Source: Acidiferrobacter sp. (lineage in GTDB: Bacteria > Pseudomonadota > Gammaproteobacteria > Acidiferrobacterales > Acidiferrobacteraceae). From it: DNA of 36,952 bases. Of the stretch, positions 33,983 through 36,952 are shown in pieces. Location: contig DAIDMD010000119.1 in the NCBI GenBank assembly GCA_027449165.1, positions 1 through 36,952 of the forward strand. Reading direction: 5' to 3'. The notes beneath the pieces were generated by a model. The model ran no database searches. It worked only from the letters and a program-made list of their open reading frames with translations, and was not told the DNA's origin. A program made the position numbers and the translations under genes. Each line of letters begins with the position of its first letter. Position 1 is the stretch's first letter.

Positions 33983-35764
33983 TTAGGTTCCCGTCAACGT
34001 CTTCTTGGGGGCCGGCCACGGCGCGTACCCGGGATTGCCCGCGATGCCGAGGAGGCGCGGCGTGTAGGCCGTTTCCACACGTACCGTCTTCTGGTCGCGC
34101 AGGTATTCCGTAACCACGTCCCAGATCTTCGGGCCCGGATGCTTGGGGCGGTAGACGTCGGCCCAACCCGATACCGTGTAGCGCTTGTTGGCCTCTATGG
34201 GTTTGCCGTTCAGCAGCCGCAGATCGGAGATCCTATGCCCGATGTTGCGCATCGGGGCCATTGTGTAGGTAAAGCCGCCTACGCGCACCATGTCGCCGCC
34301 CTGCTGGTAGTAGGGGTCCTTGTTGAAGAGGTTGTCGGCGATCTGTTCCAGGACGACTTTCAGTTCCTTGCCGGTGTAGGTGTCCAAGGTTGTCGCCGGG
34401 TAGGTGATGGCCGTCTGGTTCATGACGTCTTCCATCGTGATCGGTTCGCCCGGCAGCAGACTGGTGCCCCAGCGGAATCCGGGCGAGAGCGCCAGTTGCG
34501 CGCCCGACACGGCAAGCTGCGCATCGACGATCAATTGGTCGAAGGTGCCGTTGAAGTTTCCGCGGCGAAAGAGCAGACCCTCGTTTATCGCGAGTTTCTC
34601 CGCGAGCTTCTCTTTGTAGGGCGCACGCACTTTCTCGATATAGGCGGCCATTTCCGGGTCGGCCGGCAGCAGGTCGGCGAACACCGGCATGAGGCGCGAC
34701 CGGTAACCCTGCACGCGGCCGCCGCGTACATCGAGGTCCAGGACGAGCAGGAACTTGGTGTTCGACCCCGAGTTGAAGACCAGCGTGGTGCCGCCACTGT
34801 TGCGTACCGGCACAGGCTCGGCCTCGGCGTCGTGGGTGTGGCCGCCCAGGATGACGTCGATCCCGTGGACCTGGCGCGCCATCTTGAGATCCACGTCCAT
34901 GCCGTTGTGCGAAAGCACCGCGACGACCTGCGCCCCCTTGGCGCGCACCTCGTTTACGGTTTTTTGCATATGCGCCTGATCGATGCCGAATTCCCAGTCC
35001 GGCACCATGTACGCGGGATTGGCGATCGGCGTATACGGGAAGGCCTGTCCGATGACCGCGACCGGAACGCCATTGACCTCGCGCATCATGTAGGGGGGGA
35101 AGACCAGCGTACCCCAAGTGGAGTTGTTGACATTCTGCGCCAGGAATTCGATGTGGCCCTTTAGTTCCGTATCGACCGCCTCTTTGACGCGTTTTGCCCC
35201 GTACGTGAACTCCCAGTGGGCGGTCATGGCGTCGACACCCAGAAGCTTTTGCGCTCCGATCATGTCGCGCCCCTCGGTCCATAGCGAGGTCGCGGATCCT
35301 TGCCATGTGTCGCCGCCGTCCAGGAACAGGCTACGGCCGGCGCGCTCTGCGCGCACTTTCTTCAGCAGGGTTGCGAGATGGGCAAAGCCGCCGATCTTGC
35401 CGAAGCGGCGCGAGGCCTCGGTGAAGTCCAGGTAGGTAAACGCGTTCGCGCGGCGACCCCCGAACGGGATCTTGAAGTACCGGAGGTAGTATTCGCCGAC
35501 GAGGTGGGGCGGGCGGCCCCAGGCGTGGCCGACGCCGATGTTGATGTTCGGTTCGCGGAAGTAGACCGGCAGCAGCTGCGCATGGCAATCGGTCATGTGC
35601 AGGAGGCTCACGTTGCCGTAGACCGGCATGTCGTAGAGGTGGTTCGCCGCCGCGGTCGTACTTTCGCCACGGTGCATGCGGTTTAGGCTGCAGCCCGTAA
35701 GGCCGGTCCCGGCCGCGCCTGCGACCGCCAACATCTGCAAGAATTCTCGTCGTGACAAGCTCAT
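33983..35764 (-). CDS. soxB: SoxB, thiosulfohydrolase of the Sox system
   Basis: A 593-residue periplasmic enzyme that hydrolyses the terminal sulfone of SoxY-bound thiosulfate conjugate, releasing sulfate. The N-terminus has a twin-arginine signal (SRREFLQMLAVAGAAGT) with a cysteine (LTGC, residue 25), so it may be lipid-anchored. Dimanganese-site motifs of the 5'-nucleotidase-like family are present: HMTDCHAQ (D59, H61), DGGDTWQGS (D152), AHWEFTYG, LSHNGMD (H286) and GGHTHD (H309, H311). The C-terminal 5'-nucleotidase-like domain is complete. The start ATG 35764 has GAGGAG upstream. It lies 187 bases after soxA, with a strong hairpin between, and a terminator follows. Confidence 0.97.
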   Translation of the reverse strand: MSLSRREFLQMLAVAGAAGTGLTGCSLNRMHRGESTTAAANHLYDMPVYGNVSLLHMTDCHAQLLPVYFREPNINIGVGHAWGRPPHLVGEYYLRYFKIPFGGRRANAFTYLDFTEASRRFGKIGGFAHLATLLKKVRAERAGRSLFLDGGDTWQGSATSLWTEGRDMIGAQKLLGVDAMTAHWEFTYGAKRVKEAVDTELKGHIEFLAQNVNNSTWGTLVFPPYMMREVNGVPVAVIGQAFPYTPIANPAYMVPDWEFGIDQAHMQKTVNEVRAKGAQVVAVLSHNGMDVDLKMARQVHGIDVILGGHTHDAEAEPVPVRNSGGTTLVFNSGSNTKFLLVLDLDVRGGRVQGYRSRLMPVFADLLPADPEMAAYIEKVRAPYKEKLAEKLAINEGLLFRRGNFNGTFDQLIVDAQLAVSGAQLALSPGFRWGTSLLPGEPITMEDVMNQTAITYPATTLDTYTGKELKVVLEQIADNLFNKDPYYQQGGDMVRVGGFTYTMAPMRNIGHRISDLRLLNGKPIEANKRYTVSGWADVYRPKHPGPKIWDVVTEYLRDQKTVRVETAYTPRLLGIAGNPGYAPWPAPKKTLTGT

Positions 35765-35907
35765 AGCCGTGTGCTCCTCGCGCTTGTTTCTTTAAGTCGG
35801 GTGGTGGGCAGCGCCTTGTGGGAAACTACCGCAACGGACCAAAGCCGCCTGTGCGGGCCCGCCTGGTCTGCTGTGAGACGCCGGCCGGGGCGATTCTATT
35901 CCCGGCA

Positions 35908-35937
35908 CGGCAAGGCCGCCCGCAGGCGGCCTTGCCG
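35908..35937. repeat. Strong 13-bp hairpin between soxA and soxB
   Basis: GCAAGGCCGCC pairs with GGCGGCCTTGC within a perfect 13-bp stem (35908-35920 with 35925-35937) around a CGCA loop, 15 bases past the soxA stop. No T-run follows on either strand. It could protect the 3' end of soxA mRNA, attenuate read-through into soxB, or be a repeated extragenic element. Confidence 0.6.
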
Positions 35938-35951
35938 GGGTACCGGAGCCC

Positions 35952-36788
35952 CTACGGACGCTGGCTGGGCGCGCTCTCGGGGAGTCCGGTGTTCATGTAC
36001 ATCTGGTAGAACTCGAGGTCCCGATACTGGACGCTCTCCGGCTTGAACGGGGCCGCACCGACCTTCTTGTTGCAGCCCTGATAGCGCTTGGCCAGCGTCC
36101 CGAGCGTACCCCACGCCGACCGGTAAGCCGGGAAGTCGACGCCCTGGCCCAAGGCCGCGCTGATCACGTTGCCCCGAAGCCGCTTGCCCGCGTTCCAGAC
36201 ATGGCAGGTCGCGCACGAGAAGTTGAGCTGGCCGCGGCGCGCCCAGAAGAACCGCTCGCCGGCGTAGAAGGCCTTGGCGGCGCCGGGCGAATTGATCTCG
36301 ATATGCACCGGCATGCCGTAGGAGAGGTGCTTGACGTAGGCGTCGATGTCGGCCATCGGGCCTGTCGTCACGTTCTTGTAGGGCGCAGCGCCGTTGCGCA
36401 CCCGGCAGGTATTGATGTCCATGACGAGGGTCCGGACCTCTTTGGTCGCGGGATCCCAATACGGATAATGCGTGGCGATACCGACGCCGCCGTTCTTAAA
36501 ACAGCTCGCGTAGGTGTTGCCGTCCTTGAACGGCGTGTTCCAGAGCCGCTTGCCGCGATCCAGGGCGAACGTGTAGGACGGAAACTCCATGATCTGTTTC
36601 CATTGGGCGCGCAGGTTCTTGGCCGCCGGCATCGCATAGACCGCGTTCGCGTAGTCCTTGAAGGGCACGTTCGGAAAGCGTTTGTGGAAGTAGGCCTGGA
36701 ACTGCTGCATGTCCGATTGCGGCGAGGCCTGCGCCACGAGGGGCGTGCACAGGACCGCGGCCAATACCAAAGTGGCGGATGTCTTCAT
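35952..36788 (-). CDS. soxA: SoxA, c-type cytochrome subunit of SoxAX
   Basis: A 278-residue secreted cytochrome. The signal peptide (MKTSATLVLAAVLCTPLVAQ) is cut near residue 21. There is a single CxxCH heme motif, CATCH at 192-196. Cysteine 239 (RYQGCNKKVG) matches the active-site cysteine of SoxA that carries the persulfide and ligates the heme. Cysteines 96 and 128 are unpaired with histidine and probably form the disulfide that replaces the second heme in monoheme SoxA. With SoxX it oxidatively links thiosulfate to SoxY. The ATG 36788 has GAGGAG upstream. It follows soxZ by 24 bases; soxX and soxY presumably lie beyond the right edge. Confidence 0.95.
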   Translation of the reverse strand: MKTSATLVLAAVLCTPLVAQASPQSDMQQFQAYFHKRFPNVPFKDYANAVYAMPAAKNLRAQWKQIMEFPSYTFALDRGKRLWNTPFKDGNTYASCFKNGGVGIATHYPYWDPATKEVRTLVMDINTCRVRNGAAPYKNVTTGPMADIDAYVKHLSYGMPVHIEINSPGAAKAFYAGERFFWARRGQLNFSCATCHVWNAGKRLRGNVISAALGQGVDFPAYRSAWGTLGTLAKRYQGCNKKVGAAPFKPESVQYRDLEFYQMYMNTGLPESAPSQRP

Positions 36789-36812
36789 TGGTTTCTCCTC
36801 ACGGGGCGCGCC

Positions 36813-36952
36813 CTAACTCACATGGGTCTGGGCGTGCCCGGTCATGCCCTCGTTGTCGATCCAGTCGACGGTGACGAGGTCGCCGGACTTCGCGTGCACG
36901 AGCTTTACGGCGATGAGCGGATCCTTGGAGATCGCGATGCTCATGTCGGTGA
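36813..36952 (-). CDS. soxZ: SoxZ (partial, C-terminal end only)
   Basis: The last 45 codons of a gene cut by the right edge read SIAISKDPLIAVKLVHAKSG then DLVTVDWIDNEG and end GHAQTHVS. The S-K-D-P and G-D-x-V-T-V-x-W-x-D-N-x-G motifs are those of the SoxZ beta-sandwich. SoxZ pairs with SoxY, which carries the thiosulfate-derived sulfur on a C-terminal cysteine arm. The stop (TAG, 36813-36815) lies 24 bases before soxA, so the genes form one operon. Confidence 0.88.
   Translation of the reverse strand, partial: TDMSIAISKDPLIAVKLVHAKSGDLVTVDWIDNEGMTGHAQTHVS

Noticed and set aside
33812-35164. A 450-codon plus-strand open frame opposite soxB
   Set aside because: It is a shadow of soxB on the opposite strand in high-GC DNA; its translation has no motif, and soxB is unmistakable.

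Overview
The window is GC-rich, with dense, mostly operonic coding. It encodes a thiosulfate-oxidising Sox system (soxB, soxA and the end of soxZ), a complete KdpFABC potassium pump, RND-free MFS transport, c-di-GMP enzymes and gammaproteobacterial-type proteins such as YajR. This fits a chemolithotrophic, probably acidophilic sulfur-oxidising gammaproteobacterium. Acidiferrobacter or a relative is my best guess, inferred from gene content only. I see no rRNA, tRNA, CRISPR array or prophage.

Layout. 1-333 (-): start of a sensor with a PilJ/NarX-type domain, cut by the window edge. 587-3691 (-): large PAS/GAF/GGDEF/EAL protein. 4000-5418 (-): YajR-type MFS transporter. 5919-8699 (-): secreted beta-propeller/phosphoesterase. 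8858-9392 (+): decayed TnpB-type transposon remnant. 9405-10019 (-): six-helix membrane protein. 10519-13160 (-): a small regulon of MFS exporter, Rrf2 regulator and alpha/beta hydrolase; two of its three promoters carry the same 25-bp palindrome. 13750-15619 (-): outer-membrane protein, class II aldolase and a small protein, probably one operon. 15869-16636 (-): TauE/SafE permease. 16819-16988: a second transposon remnant, with an end hairpin and the first 23 codons of tnpB. 17026-18732 (+): DUF302 protein and metallophosphoesterase, converging on a receiver/histidine kinase (18729-19904, -).

Centre right (20505-30939, +) is one long co-directional block: a small membrane ORF overlapping kdpF, then kdpA, kdpB and kdpC. 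Three signalling genes follow: a soluble KdpD N-terminal half (KdpD sensor domain plus Usp, no membrane or kinase part), a separate HAMP-PAS histidine kinase, and an NtrC-like receiver/AAA+ protein. The last replaces the usual OmpR-type KdpE. It has a +1 frameshift and no DNA-binding domain. thpR, marC and a small membrane protein follow.

31033-33855 (+) encodes a hemerythrin-GAF-GGDEF-EAL protein in which one predicted iron-ligand histidine is glutamine. It converges on the sox operon (-), which ends in a clear intrinsic terminator.

The most unusual system is the rewired kdp control module. The best new regulatory observation is the palindrome shared by the exporter and hydrolase promoters around the Rrf2 gene.
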